DNA of 64,000 nt from contig NW_027459163.1 of assembly GCF_050624435.1 (NCBI RefSeq), positions 248,001 through 312,000 of the forward strand. The letters run 5' to 3'. The position numbers and the translations under genes were made by a program. This stretch comes from Tenrec ecaudatus (lineage: Eukaryota; Chordata; Mammalia; Afrosoricida; Tenrecidae). Below, in pieces: positions 53,531 through 64,000 of this stretch (the first letter of the stretch is position 1; each line of letters opens with the position of its first letter). The notes below the pieces were generated by a model. It saw only the letters and a list, made by a program, of their open reading frames with translations. It was not told the origin of the DNA and did not search any database.

Positions 53531-53619
53531 GAAGGCGACTACATTTCTATCAATGGTTAAACTGGCTGGAGAAAAACAATGAACAATACTCGTAAAGAAT
53601 CCAATGGGAGAAAATGCCC

Positions 53620-55106
53620 GGTATTATGTTCCTACTTGGTTTCTATTCATCTAGTTTCCATCCAGACCTTGGTGAACCAGGCTATGCGCTGTAGACTACT
53701 GGGACCTTGAACTGTGTTTTCAAGGCACACATCTGTCCTACTGCTCGAACTGTTCACACTCACCTGTAGCCGTTTTAAGGAACAGACAGACTTTCTTGGA
53801 CTTAATATTTATATGACTTAGTGTGAGAAGAAGCAGATGACTGCTATCCCAAGGTTATGGAATTGGTGGTCTTTGGACTGTGGTTCAGCTCTCTTGCTCT
53901 CAGGGTGCTCTATTAATGATGCCCATTCAATGTGGCCCGGGATTACCATATATTTACTACTTAATGCCCTTCTTTTTTCTTATGAAATGTATTCATCTGA
54001 TAGGGATGATTCTGCTTCTGTGAATTACTGCAAATTTTGTCTTATCACTGATCCCACTGCTTGTTTATAAATAGTGTCTTGTTATGTACATGTCATTAAT
54101 TCATATTTTACAGTCTGAAGCCTATCTATACTTAAATAATTTTTCTTCAGCATTTTAAAATGCTATATAATTGGCTAAATAAAAGACATTACCTTATGCC
54201 CTAGGGGGATGATTTATAAAGTTCTCTATCATAAAATCATAATAATCTCTGAAGTTAACCAGAGACATATAAACTATAGATATATGAATGGATTTGGGGT
54301 TCGCACTTAATTGTAGCCCAATGCATCCTAGCCTGGCCCCGCTCAATGCTTGCCCTCATGAAGAGGTCACTGCTAATATGAGGGCTGTAACAGCATGTGA
54401 TAAAAAAACCAGTTGGTGCCCGACTATCAGACAGAATAGTGGCTGAGGTTTTAAAAGCTCGTCTTCAAACAGGTAGCTATGTGAGTGAAGCATCAACTAA
54501 GCCCACATGAGGAAACACACCTGCCTTTATAATCCAAGGATTGTAAATAACATCCAAATCTCAGGAGAAAATAGTATCAGAGCTTGAATTCTGGACATGT
54601 GGTTTACAGAAGGCTATGGAAGACAGTGAAAGCCAAAAATCCAATTGCAGGGTCGCTTGGATGGATTAAGCCTCTGGGGAATCTTCTTGGACCAAAGTCC
54701 TGGGATATTAAGAGCCTTGTTAGAGACAGAACACTGCAAAGTTGATTAAGTCCATTGTACTTAGGTTACATTTTAATATCTTGCTATTTGATCTCCCTTT
54801 TGACTCATTTTAAAGTTGTTTCAGTTTTTAATATTTTGCTTTTTTTCCTATGAAGTTTTTCTCTGTGTTCTAATCATTGTTTTCCAGTTTGTCTTTTCAA
54901 TGATTTTCTGTATGTAAAGTCCAGGCTATGTAGATTCACAGAGGTAGTAACCGGCTTGATAATTGTGTAGAGCATGGTAGGAGTGATTGGTGGCAAATTA
55001 GGAACTAACAACGAGTTCATGAGAAAATGCGCTGAAATTCATTGTGGTGATAACTGCAGAAACGTTCTTAATAGGATAGAACAATTGAATTGTATGATAG
55101 GTGAAA
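53620..55106 (+). mobile_element. Older L1 3' UTR group, copy 2
   Basis: Shares landmarks with 44400-45665: AATGGATTTGGGGTTCGCAC, AAGCCCACATGAGGAAACAC and a T-rich block before GATTTTCTGTATGTAAAGTC. Ends around TTGAATTGTATGATAGGTG, where mariner copy B has inserted; the last bases of the L1 appear after 56036. Confidence 0.72.
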
Positions 55107-55108
55107 TA

Positions 55109-56034
55109 TGAGGGAGTACCCCCCCCCCCACCAACCCCAGACCAGAATTGCGCTGGGCAGAGTGGAGCTTTCATAGTACCCATGTTTCCTGCTAAGTATG
55201 CATCGAGCAACTTGCTCTGAGTTAGTGCACCCCGTGGCACTGGGAAGGTTTTCTCTGGTCACGGTGAATTTTTTCATAAAAGCAGTTTTGCTTGAAACCT
55301 TGCTTTTTGAGATGGCCAATTTAAGAAAACAGTGTGCAGTGGTGAAATTTTGTTTCCTACTCAAGGAAAAACACTGCAGAAACTGTTGTGATGTTGAAAA
55401 CAGCTTACAAGGGCAGTGCTATGGGAAAAACTCAAGTGTTTTTCTCATTTCAAAAAAGGTAAAATATTGATTGATGACAAACCTCATTCTGGATGTTTGT
55501 CAACTTCCTGAATGAACGAAAACGTCAACTCATCATGCATTTGGAGTTTGCTCCACCAGGCAAGACTGTTAATCAAGCTTTCTATTTAGAGGATCCGAAA
55601 AGATTGCATAATAGTGTGTGATGAAAATGGTCTGATTTGTGGCAGACAGGGGACTGGTTCTGCCACCACGACAATGCCCCTGCTCACACAGCCATCTCAG
55701 TGTGCCAGTTTTTGGTAAAAACCAGCATGCCTCTTTTGCCCCACACACCTTATTCACCTGACCTCACTTTGTGTGACTTCTTTTTGTTTCTTTGAATGAA
55801 GAGGGAAATGAAAGAACAGAGATTTGAAGACAAAAGCAGAGATGAAGAAAAAAATTGGAGAGGTACTGTCAGCCTTCCAAACAGATGAGTTTGAAAAATG
55901 TTTCCAAGAATGGAATCACAGGTGTGACAAATGTATGAAGTGTAATGGAGAGTACTTTGACGGTGACATGGTTGTTTTGTAAAAAAATTTAAATACATAA
56001 CTTTGAAAAAAAATCCATTTTTGGTAACTCCTTG
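55109..56034 (+). mobile_element. Mariner transposon, internally deleted (copy B)
   Basis: About 0.93 kb, flanked by TA at 55107-55108 and 56035-56036. HHDNAPAHTA is encoded at about 55664-55693, with the aspartate codon at 55670-55672; the third catalytic aspartate is at 55775-55777, 34 residues on, so DD34D spacing is kept. Frameshifts, an in-frame TGA and a missing middle segment make it inactive. A run of Cs at 55119-55130 disrupts the left inverted repeat. It sits inside the end of an older L1 3' UTR: L1-like tail sequence (aataaaactatttt) resumes right after it. Confidence 0.88.
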
Positions 56035-56089
56035 TATCTTCCAATAAAACTATTTTAAAATAATAAATATGTAAATGGGGTTAGCCCAG

Positions 56090-56450
56090 ATTCAGTTGTA
56101 CACAGGTTAAGACTTGAGTCAGTGGTCTCCTGTATTGCTTGCTGTCCTTGGGAGTTATCAGTAGCTTGTCACCTGACTTACCAAGCTTGGACTTATTCGT
56201 CTCTTTAGCCACAGGCTTGATCTGCCAACCTTGAATTCATTTTCCTCTGTAGCCATAGACCTTTGTCTTTCAGCTCCTTTTGGGCCCATCAACTCCCAAA
56301 GCTATGACAGTCATGATAACCCTGCACCCTAACATCAGCATCATGGGCCTAGAACTTGCTCAACTTGGAATTTGCCTTCTTCTACATCTGTGTGAGCTAT
56401 TTTCTTGATGAAACGCTCTCTATATAAGTATATCCGGAGAACAGGCTGTC
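56090..56450 (+). repeat. Possible LTR-like dispersed repeat
   Basis: Contains GTCAGTGGTCTCCTGTATTG, GTCCTTGGGAGTTATCAGTA and CTACATCTGTGTGAGCTATT followed by a TATA-rich stretch, an order remembered from afrotherian interspersed repeats. Seen once here, so weakly supported. Confidence 0.35.
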
Positions 56451-56563
56451 CAGGGAGATTACCCACACTGCACTCTCCAGGAAACTATTCTTGTCACAGC
56501 AACACTTCTGACAATCCAGGTCCTGGATCTTTCAAAGTACCAAGCATGAGGTCATGGTTTTAC

Positions 56564-56630
56564 CTTGTGCCTCAAATAACTCATTCTGAGGCTCTTTGGC
56601 ACCATCAGGTTCTTCATCTGACTTGAAACT
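56564..56630 (-). CDS. NINL: NINL internal exon, short acidic linker
   Basis: A 67-nt exon of 22 codons plus one base. It encodes a serine- and glutamate-rich linker beginning SFKSDEEPDG and ending NELFEAQ, as in the remembered NINL order after the previous exon's VE. Acceptor TTCCACAG and donor G/GTAAAA are ordinary. The phase fits both sides: the previous exon ends in phase 0, and the single G left at the end joins GC of the next exon to make glycine. The intron that follows is about 16 kb and carries ERVL-type sequence, L1s, RTE and a mariner. Identified by order, phase and sequence together, since it is too short to stand out alone. Confidence 0.9.
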
Positions 56631-57017
56631 CTGTGGAAAAATGGAAAGGATACATAAATCCCTTGGAGAATATCAAAAGCAGTTGCAGAACACCAAACAA
56701 ACATGTAGCACTGGAAAGCTCTTTTGTGTAACTGAAGTGGACATGCTATCTGTACACCAGCAGCACGTGGATCATAAATTCCTTATTGAAAATGAGAATG
56801 CCAGAAGTGGCAATAGGGAGCATGTCGTACTTTGTGAAATCATACTTGGTGTTCCTACCCCCTAAGTCATCAGCACTTTAAGTGGGCACATGCAGTCAAC
56901 TGTCTTGGTTACCTTACACCAAGAGAAAAGACGAGGACACCCAGAAGCATCTGATTCTGCCAAAATCTTATGGTGTATGTAGTGACCAAGTGAATACCCA
57001 CATATGGAATCGGTGGA
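56631..57017. other. NINL intron, nothing recognised
   Basis: Between two NINL exons. Plus-strand frames here have no coding features. Confidence 0.45.
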
Positions 57018-57175
57018 GTCCTGGTGACATAGTGCTTGAGCACAAGGCTACTAACTGGAAGTCAGTTGGTTTGAACGCACCAGCCTTGGAGACCCTTTGA
57101 AGCTGTTCTACTAAGGACGATGGGGTTGCTAAGAACCCAAGTAGGTTAAATGGTAGTGGGTTTGGGTTTGGGTTG
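57018..57175 (+). mobile_element. AfroSINE-type SINE
   Basis: Head GGAGTCCTGGTGACATAGTG, B-box region TTGGTTTGAACGCACCAGC and tail with GTGGGTTTGGGTTTGGGTT. The body is shortened. Confidence 0.85.
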
Positions 57176-58386
57176 GACCAAGACTCAGCATTCTAAGCAG
57201 GAGCAATCTTGAGGACTGAAAGCTGAGAGCAGACAACAGGAAGAGTCTACGGAAGCGATGAAAGAAAGAAGCATCGTGCTACCGATGGAGTCCAGCATGT
57301 GACAAAGGGACAAGGTAGCGCCTTCAGCTCACACCCTGTCCACTGTCTCTCTGGGGTAACTGAGGTCTACAGTGCTTAGGTGTCTTGTCTACCAGAGGTC
57401 TAGGGCCGACCCTCCAATGCTCTCACACCCTTGAATTTAAATGACAAGTCAGAGCAACACCAGTAAATTCAGTCCCACTTCCCTAATGCCTTCCACTCAC
57501 TGAAAAACTAAAAATACCCTTTCCATACCCAGTTTTGAGTACCAAAAAGGCCTCAAAAATCAGAAGAGCCCCGATGAAGACAGAGTCTCATTAGCCCAGG
57601 AAATGATAATTCAACCCACACCATACTTCAGATCCAAATGTAAAGAGAACAGAAAGCAAATGTCCTGGGTTTATGGTGTAGCCCAACATAGCACATGCAT
57701 CCATGAAAGAAAATTTAGGATTTAAACGTGTGCTTATTTGTTTCCCCCTGCCTTACAAATGTTTAAGATTAAAATCAATTCAGGACTCCAAGTTACCTTA
57801 CTAAAGATAGGTTCTTGATATGGTCTCGTCTTTCAATCTGACAGCACATAAAGGAGGAACCAGTAACATTCTGGAATCCTTGAATACAGATCTAACAAGT
57901 ATGTGATTTACTTAGGACATGTGATGCATCATCATGAATATGCTTCTTGACATGGAGTACAGTGAGGACCTGGCCCTTAGCAGGTGTCTGGGATTCACTC
58001 CAGGTACTTGAAGTGAGTAACTTAATGAACTGGGAGAAGGGAGCTGAAGCTAGCCCCCAAAGCGGCAGGGGAGTAGTAAGTATTTCCTGTCTTACAGTTT
58101 CGAAGCACTACAGTACTAGCGTCAGAAAGGAGTGAGAAACAAATGAAAACATTTCTGCTGGTGCAATGTCTGAAGGAGAGCACTCTTTGTCCAGGGTCAC
58201 ATGGAGACAACTAGACCCAGATCTTATTTAAAATGAGATCTTATTCCCCAATGGTAACCCTAGCACCTGTCTACTTAAAATTCCAGGGAATGAGACTCTC
58301 TCTACTTACATTCTCTCACAACCATGTGAACTAAGATATTTACCTGATATTAGGCACTCAAGTTGGAGAAGGAAATTCTGACCCAC
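57176..58386. other. NINL intron, nothing recognised
   Basis: Unique-looking. The donor of exon 58547-58387 lies at 58385-58386. Confidence 0.45.
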
Positions 58387-58547
58387 CTCCACACTTTGCA
58401 GAGATGTTGCTCGGTGGAGCTGGCTGCTCAGGCTGCTCTGTCCTTGCTTATCTGCTGCATGCCTGACTTCAGTCTCCAGTGAGCACAACTCAGGCAGGGT
58501 CCGACGACCATACCACTTAGGACCACTCACATGCTTCGGTAGGACAG
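58387..58547 (-). CDS. NINL: NINL internal exon, N-terminal region
   Basis: Part of ninein-like protein, a centrosomal scaffold that recruits gamma-tubulin ring complexes and acts as a dynein adaptor (family knowledge). The exon is 161 nt: two bases complete a split codon, then 53 codons follow. The diagnostic stretch is GPKWYGRRTLPELC, which fits the remembered NINL motif with lysine-tryptophan-tyrosine-glycine followed by two arginines. Downstream residues include SLSSQLHRATSLQSVE. The acceptor reads CACAAG and the donor GAG/GTGGGT. It is the most upstream NINL exon found; the preceding exons with the start codon and first EF-hand region were looked for up to 64000 and not seen. No stop or frameshift. 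Confidence 0.93.
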
Positions 58548-59544
58548 CTTGTGAGAGAGAGAGAAAGGAAGAGGGAAATTTGGTGAGGAGCCCTTTAAAT
58601 GAGCTCTCTGAGATTTGAATGTGTCTACGTTATCATGGATGAACATTTTTACCCATCAGAAAGCATTAAAAAGAACACAAGAAGCTGCTTCTCTGTTAGG
58701 TGTGAATTGGGTCTGAAGGCTAGTAATAGTGGCTCAACTTTATGCACTGCTTGAAGTTTTCAGAGTCTATTTTTGCTTTTGTTTATGCAATAAAAGGCTG
58801 AGGGGAAAAAAAACACCCCCAAACCCTCTAAACCTGAAGCCCTAACTTTTTATGCAAACAGTAGGTTCTCCAGTAGTCTAACAATCTAGGGCTCTGGAAG
58901 CTGAAGATCATCTTCCAAACCTAAATGTCCTCGGAGTACATCCTAGCCACCAACAGAGGAAGAGAGAGTGGTGCGTGGGATCTGTGGATGTGGGGCCAGG
59001 ATACAGGCAGGCAGGTACCTCTGAAATTCAGAGCATGTCTGGTGAGTCTGGGACAGAAAGAGGCTTTTAACAGCTCTCTGCTTCCTTTTGAAATCCTTTC
59101 TTCTCTATATCTACAAAGAGTAGCTGGGACCTCTCAGCCAGAGAAGAAATTGATGCTGAATTCTCATGAAAATTGAAAGTGGAAGCTAGGAAAAAGAAAT
59201 GGGGACTGGGGTGGCATGGAAGCCTGATCGAACAGGCCATGGCTTCAGAGCAGAGCCAGTTGAAGAGAAGGCAAAGAGACTTTCATGAGGTAGGGACGGG
59301 GCAACAAAACCAGATGCATATTACGGTGCACATGTGTCTTTTGTCTCCCTACACAGAAGTCTTGCTTCATAGGGTCATGCGCCACCTCACTTGTTTTCTG
59401 CGGACATTGACCTTGGGGTTATGCAGAGCAGGAAGCTGGTTAAATCTGACTGCTGGTAGAATAGTGATACCACAGCAGATAGGAGTAAGGTGTTACGTTC
59501 GAGTTCTCATGTGTGAACGTATTAGGCATGGCACTATGCTGGTG
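58548..59544. other. NINL intron upstream of first exon found
   Basis: (GA)n run near 58552-58562 beside the acceptor, which supplies its polypyrimidine tract on the minus strand. No earlier NINL exon seen. Confidence 0.45.
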
Positions 59545-59715
59545 TGGTGAGTTATGAATTGGACTGCAAACAGCAGTAAGAAACACTTGCACAACTACAC
59601 AGGACAAAGATGGGGCTTTCGACTCCATTCTCGGAAACCCACAGGGGCCGTTCTCCTCTGTCTTATGGGGCCGCTATGAGTTGAAATCCACTCGATGGCA
59701 GTGAGTGCGTGTGAC
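59545..59715 (+). mobile_element. AfroSINE-type SINE
   Basis: Body GATGGGGCTTTCGACTCCAT, then CGGAAACCCACAGGGGCCGT and GGGGCCGCTATGAGTTGAAA and tail CTCGATGGCAGTGAGTGCG. The head is worn. Confidence 0.88.
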
Positions 59716-60084
59716 ATCCAGGGCTTCCGACAGTGTGTGTGGTGGTGATATAACCTATCATACCACAAGAGACTTTTGAAGTAAAAAGATATTGTTAATA
59801 AGCATGATTGGATGACAGGTATCAATAAGGAATGGCTTGGGAAATTCTAAGGAAATGTGACTACAGCTTATAGGAAATACCAAGCAAGAGAGAAAAGTTT
59901 CCAAGTCAGTAGCTCCCTTCAAGGAGAAGTAGACAGGAGAACCATACCTTCCGAGAGAGAGACCACGAGTAAAGCGCTGCCCAAAGGGTGCGTGATAGAA
60001 CACGTCTGACTCCCTACGAAGGGCTCTAACGTGGGTTTGTGTGAGTGGGGAAGCATCGATTTTTTCTAGTATCCAGACAGGGAT

Positions 60085-60298
60085 CCCTTGGTGGTACAAA
60101 TCATTTATGTGCGTGGCTATTTACCAAAAGGCTGGAGATTTGAGTCCACCCAGAGGAGTTTCAGAAGAAAAGTTTAGTGACTATGCAAACAGAAACCCCT
60201 GCCACCGGAGATCCTGTGGACCGCAGTCCAGTCTGACACCCGTGGGCCACCATGACTCCCAATCCAATAGACAGCAACTGGCTCCCCCCCACAATAGT
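60085..60298 (+). mobile_element. AfroSINE-type SINE, other subfamily
   Basis: Head GGATCCCTTGGTGGTACAAA, B-box region GGAGATTTGAGTCCACCCAG, then AGGAGTTTCAGAAGAAAAG and tail ATAGACAGCAACTGGC. Same subfamily as 7170-7360. Confidence 0.78.
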
Positions 60299-60560
60299 TT
60301 TATTGAGATATAATTCACTTAGCACACACTTTCATAGTTCAGTCATAGTTTAAAAGAAGAGTTGTATACACATCAGCACAATCAGTTCTGGTGCAATCTC
60401 CCCACTCCCATATTCATGATTTGCTTCCCAATTCCCCTCGACACACCTGTATCCCCTTTAACGATTACATCATTTGTTGTCTCTATACATCTGCCCCTTC
60501 TGGGCTTCATAACTGGGACACATACTAAAAAAACACACCCCAAGAATAAAACAGTGCACA
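60299..60560 (-). mobile_element. Old L1 3' UTR end, minus strand
   Basis: Begins TTTTATTGAGATATAATTCA, the complement of an ancient L1 terminus, and continues with pyrimidine-rich text. Fragment only. Confidence 0.6.
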
Positions 60561-60955
60561 TTAAAAAGGGAAGAAAGAAAAGTCTACCGGCAATATTAAA
60601 ATAAGCTAGAGCAAAAAGACTGTCATGAAACAAACAGGACTTCTTTAATTCAAGGACCCCTTCAGGGTGTGTAAGAAGAAGGGCATTGTCAGGGAGGGAA
60701 AAAGAAAGCTGGTGACAGAAAATACATTTCTCCCTGGACTCATCAAACCCACCACCGGAACAGACCATCTGCCAACATCCTGCTCCGAGAGCCCAGCCCA
60801 CTGCTGCACCGCCTGCCTGTGAGAATTTCCATTTGCTCCTTCAGTGCTGGCTCCACAACATCATTCCTTCCTTTATAGTTGCTGCCAGCCAGCATTTTCC
60901 TTAGAATAGTAAGCTGTCCAGAAAAACATGCTTTTTTCACAAGCCTTTCTAATGT
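60561..60955. other. Intron, nothing recognised
   Basis: A minus-strand frame (60940-60743) reads like a small protein but shows no family resemblance or gene signals. Confidence 0.4.
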
Positions 60956-61655
60956 TCTCAGAAGAACATCCTAGGATGGAATCCATATAATCCGAACTTG
61001 ACGGTGGGATAAGCATCAGAGCCTAAATTGCGAGAATCCTGTGTGTAGCAGGCAATGGGAGATAGTGGAAATCCAAGATCCACTGGTGGAACTCCGTAGG
61101 AAGTAAGCCTCCAGAGACCTCCCCTATCTAAAATTGAGGGAAGAGAGGAGAGTGGTCACTAAACAAGGTGCTTGAAGAGAGGAGATAGAAAACCAAAGGC
61201 ATAAATCTGACCTCAACAGTTAAAACTTCGTTAGTAGGTTCTCCGCCCCGCCCCCAACACCCACCCCTTTTGATGCAGGCTGGACCTGATCTGATTCCCA
61301 AAATTTTCAGTTTATATTGTTTTCTTCAGTTTTTGTTTGCTCATATTAGAGTATATCTCAGAGGAGTTATTCAATGGAGGTCACCTTCTTGAAGCTGTGT
61401 TATATGCGTTTCTGTTTTTCAGTACTTGAAACCTAGGATCAATGAACCTAGAGGGAGAGCATGTAGGATAAGGAGTTTGGGGGGAGGGAGTACAGTGGTA
61501 GATATGGGGTAAAAAAGAGATGATGTCAAGGAGTCCATAGAAAAAGAATGCTTGGAAACTGATTGTGGTAACAATTGTACAATTCTACTTAATGTGATTG
61601 AAATTTGGAATGATATATGTATTAAATGCCAACTAAAAAGAAAATGAACATCCTA
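60956..61655 (+). mobile_element. Older L1 3' UTR group, copy 3
   Basis: 5'-truncated copy with GCAGGCAATGGGAGATAGTG, CTGACCTCAACAGTTAAAAC, AAACCTAGGATCAATGAACC and GATTGTGGTAACAATTGTAC near its end. Confidence 0.72.
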
Positions 61656-61942
61656 GGAACTTACCACCTCCAAGAAGAAGAAATACAAAAATAATATCCA
61701 CACAGGCCAGGAAGAAACAAGAGTAGCAAATGAGTGATCAAAATACAAATAAATGTGTCAGCTTCCCAGTATGTGATATTATGAGACTCAAACTCTCAGG
61801 TTTGGAAGGACCATAAGCTATTGCACCAAGTACTTTTTTTTTTTTTTTGAGTCTGAGCAGTGGCTTTCCTTTTGCTACACACACGAGAATACCAAGAGTT
61901 CAGGTAATGGTGCTTTGACATTGAGACACTGGTTTGCTTTCT

Positions 61943-62935
61943 TTTTGTTGTTGTTGTTCAGAACACAACTGGACTTTTATTTGACACAGAACATAATACA
62001 GTTGCATGAGCACAACAAACTGAAAAGCCAAAGGAACAAAGACGTGGTTCTAGCAAGTCTTTTAATGAATAATAAAACATTTAAGCTTGATAGAAGAATT
62101 CATTTTTTCTAATGCCCATATGTGGCAGTTACATAACTTCCTGTCAACTTGCGAAGAGATGGAGTCTATACTGTCAACCAGGTCACAGCCTGATGACCTC
62201 ATTCAGAGGCCCGAAGGAAATAAATAGTGCACTGGAGGCCAGACACATTCTTTCTGCTTCATCTTACTGCTGACAAGCCACATGGAGCTACACTGAAGGA
62301 GACAGAGCCCCAGAGCTGGAGGAGGCACGTGGAGCCCATGCCAGCGCTTAATGCTTCCACCACTATTGGATCCACAAGACTTACCGCCACTGGCCTGTGA
62401 TCTCCCATTATTCAGCATCATTGCATGGCTGTGTGAATCTAAAGAGGAATTTATGGGCTAGTATTGACGTATGGGGTAACATTGGACTTATGAACTTGAT
62501 CTGGACTGGGCTGGGATGTTTTCTTAATGTACAATTGCTCTTTGATATAAAGTTCTCTCTTACACACATATGAGTCTCCTTGGATGTGTTTCTCTAGTCT
62601 ACCCAGACTAACACATCATACTTTTGGAATTCCCACTCTGTTGTTCAATGGACACACCTGCCATGTTTTGAGTCAGAGAGAGAGGCAGTGGAAATAAAAA
62701 GCATGCTTAGACTCCCAGATAACAGTACACTCTTCTGACGTGGCAAATGCCTGGTTATCTTGTCATTCTCTAAAGAGATCCATCATGTGGTTCCTACAGA
62801 TGGCACAGTTATCAATCACAATATCCCAGACCCAGAGGGCTACTGCATTCCACTTTTTTACTTCGAAGCGGTTCTTGCTCGCACCACCGGTGGTGCTGCT
62901 CGGGTATCCACATCCATCACTGCTGCCATTTTGGA
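61943..62935 (-). pseudogene. RBX1: RBX1 processed pseudogene, split by an LTR
   Basis: Intronless copy of RBX1, the RING-box subunit of cullin-RING ubiquitin ligases. The start codon corresponds to 62927-62929. Recognisable are [16 protein letters not shown] and [12 protein letters not shown], with the first zinc-binding cysteine pair of the RING. Lesions: a 1-nt deletion after about codon 9, TGA replacing a RING cysteine codon after DLFRE, a second TGA further on, and a 2-nt deletion near the end. The last codons (Tyr-Gly-His-stop, complement of 62109-62120) are separated from the rest by the LTR at 62121-62615. A 3' UTR follows to a polyadenylation signal (61976-61981) and an A-rich tail near 61943-61957. 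Lack of introns, the tail and decay fit L1-mediated retroposition. Confidence 0.93.
62121..62615 (-). mobile_element. Solo LTR-like element inside RBX1 pseudogene
   Basis: A 495-bp element that on the minus strand starts TGTGTTAGTC and ends GCCACA, so it has TG...CA ends. It is flanked by 5-bp near-duplications (ccata at 62116-62120, tcata at 62616-62620 on the plus strand), and it interrupts the RBX1 pseudogene exactly between the Lys and Tyr-Gly-His-stop codons. Two relatives lie at 33511-34019 and 37456-37955 in plus orientation. Five-base duplications are usual for ERVL/MaLR-type LTRs (family knowledge). No internal retroviral sequence accompanies this copy. The exact family is not named. 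Confidence 0.85.
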
Positions 62936-64000
62936 AACGCACGGTCTACTGGCTTGGTTTGACAGGAAAAGATTTACCAAGGGTAATGATAAAAATATAT
63001 TGACATTATGTATTTAATAATGGTCTTTAATGGAAAGAGAAAAAGGCAGGGGATCAGGGTTGTTCTTAAAAATTCAGGACATCTGGGCACTTAATGAAAG
63101 TAATTAACTCCAAGAGAGAAGTAAAATAATGTTGACCCGACAGGACTCATTCAGCTAGAGCTCCTGCTGCCAGACCAGAAAATTGGGAGGTAAGGTGAAG
63201 GAAATGGGCAGGTGGAATCCTGAAACTAAAACCAGGGCACTAGGGTCTCTCCTAAACCCCCTTTTTTGCATGTGATTTCCACTCACAAAGCAAACCAAGG
63301 ATGCTTTAAAGTGCTCTAGCTTTGGCGAGCCCACGGGTACCAGCTGCGCCCTTGCTGGGAGCAGTGATTTCTCCAGGGCTGAGTCCTAAAGGGGACAGAA
63401 TCCCAAACACGAGAACCCCATGCAGGAGCGGCAATGGCAGGTAGCCAGAATTTAAAGTAGAAGAAAAAACAGGTATTTACCCCAGGTAGATAGATTGTGG
63501 TGTGGAAGAAAATAGGCAGATAGTCGGAGTCCAGGGAGCAAATTTAGTTCCAATTGGCAGAGAAGGAAACATCCCCCCTGATAAGCTGGATCTCCCCGTC
63601 TGGGGGTCAGCCTGACAGCCCCCAAATCGGAGTACATCACAAGCATAATAATAACAAAAGAGTCAAATATATATTTTTGGTTTAAAACTCAAACCCAAGT
63701 CTGGTTGCTCAGCTCCAAGGAGCACATGGGCAGTGGGGGATTGGGGGGCTTAACATAAATCAGCATAAGAAGAAACCTAGCTAAGGAATGCCAGAACTCA
63801 GCTAAGAGCTGGGTGGCTTTTTGCATATCAAAGACATGCTGTAGCAAGTGTCAGCTTCAAACAGCACATAAGTACAGCCCAGAGACTTTGGGAGACAATT
63901 CAATTTGATTTTATTCTAGCTGGCCAGGGTAATAAAATAAAATAACAGAAAAAATAAAATCCATTGATCTAGTAGGCACCAGTAGACTAGATAGGACAAT
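62936..64000. other. Intron or flank, nothing recognised
   Basis: The segment just above 62935 could be 5' UTR of the RBX1 retrocopy. Beyond it, no exon, promoter-like CpG island or named repeat was recognised up to the window's end. Confidence 0.4.

Noticed and set aside
60743-60940. Minus-strand frame of 65 codons that reads like a protein
   Set aside because: Considered as a missing NINL exon or a retrocopy, but no NINL match, splice sites or recognised parent.
59000-64000. Search for NINL first exons and promoter
   Set aside because: No sequence matching the expected N-terminal EF-hand region or a CpG-rich promoter was seen, so they are placed outside the window.

Overview
The window looks like intronic DNA of a mammal, probably an afrotherian and most likely tenrec-like. 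This rests on four things: tRNA-derived SINEs of the AfroSINE type in both orientations, RTE (BovB-type) LINE pieces, many L1 copies sharing one very long 3' UTR family, and vertebrate splice signals. The taxon is inferred from remembered repeat families; no search was run.

The one host gene recognised is NINL (ninein-like protein, a centrosomal coiled-coil and EF-hand protein), on the minus strand. Ten internal coding exons run from 58547 down to 19413: 58547-58387, 56630-56564, 40471-40299, 39518-39366, 30165-29998, 28159-28023, 26922-26782, 24974-24800, 20183-20073 and 19490-19413. Phases fit from exon to exon, giving 1364 nt or about 454 codons. They cover the end of the N-terminal region, a degenerate and a canonical EF-hand, a linker, and the start of the central coiled coil. 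The first exons (above 64000) and the rest of the coiled coil and C terminus (below position 1) are outside. Every acceptor ends in AG and nine donors begin with GT. The exception is exon 20183-20073, which has a GC donor and also an in-frame TAG. That stop is the most consequential observation for the gene.

The rest is introns full of mobile elements. 1-7130: L1 ORF2 remains and three long L1 3' UTRs. 7170-9090: three AfroSINEs and an unexplained stretch with a degenerate tandem duplication. 9540-18690: old L1 pieces, a nested minus-strand L1 fragment, and an L1 whose endonuclease region is fused to its 3' UTR. 19413-30165: the exon-rich part, with AfroSINEs, an RTE tail, a repeated pair of about 700 bp and an MLT2-like LTR. 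31600-33250: microsatellites and a mariner copy. 33511-37960: two LTR-like repeats flanking a deleted minus-strand L1. 39100-44350: MIR, RTE LINE and two minus-strand L1 3' ends. 44400-50015: an older L1 3' UTR, then an L1 with 5' UTR and ORF1 but no ORF2. 50990-56034: ERVL-type internal sequence, L1 fragments and a second mariner. 59545-62935: AfroSINEs, L1 ends and an RBX1 processed pseudogene split by an LTR.

No new multi-gene system was found. The items most worth following are the NINL stop and GC-donor exon, the dated RBX1/LTR nesting, the RT-less L1 structures with a variable 3' UTR module, and the two mariners.
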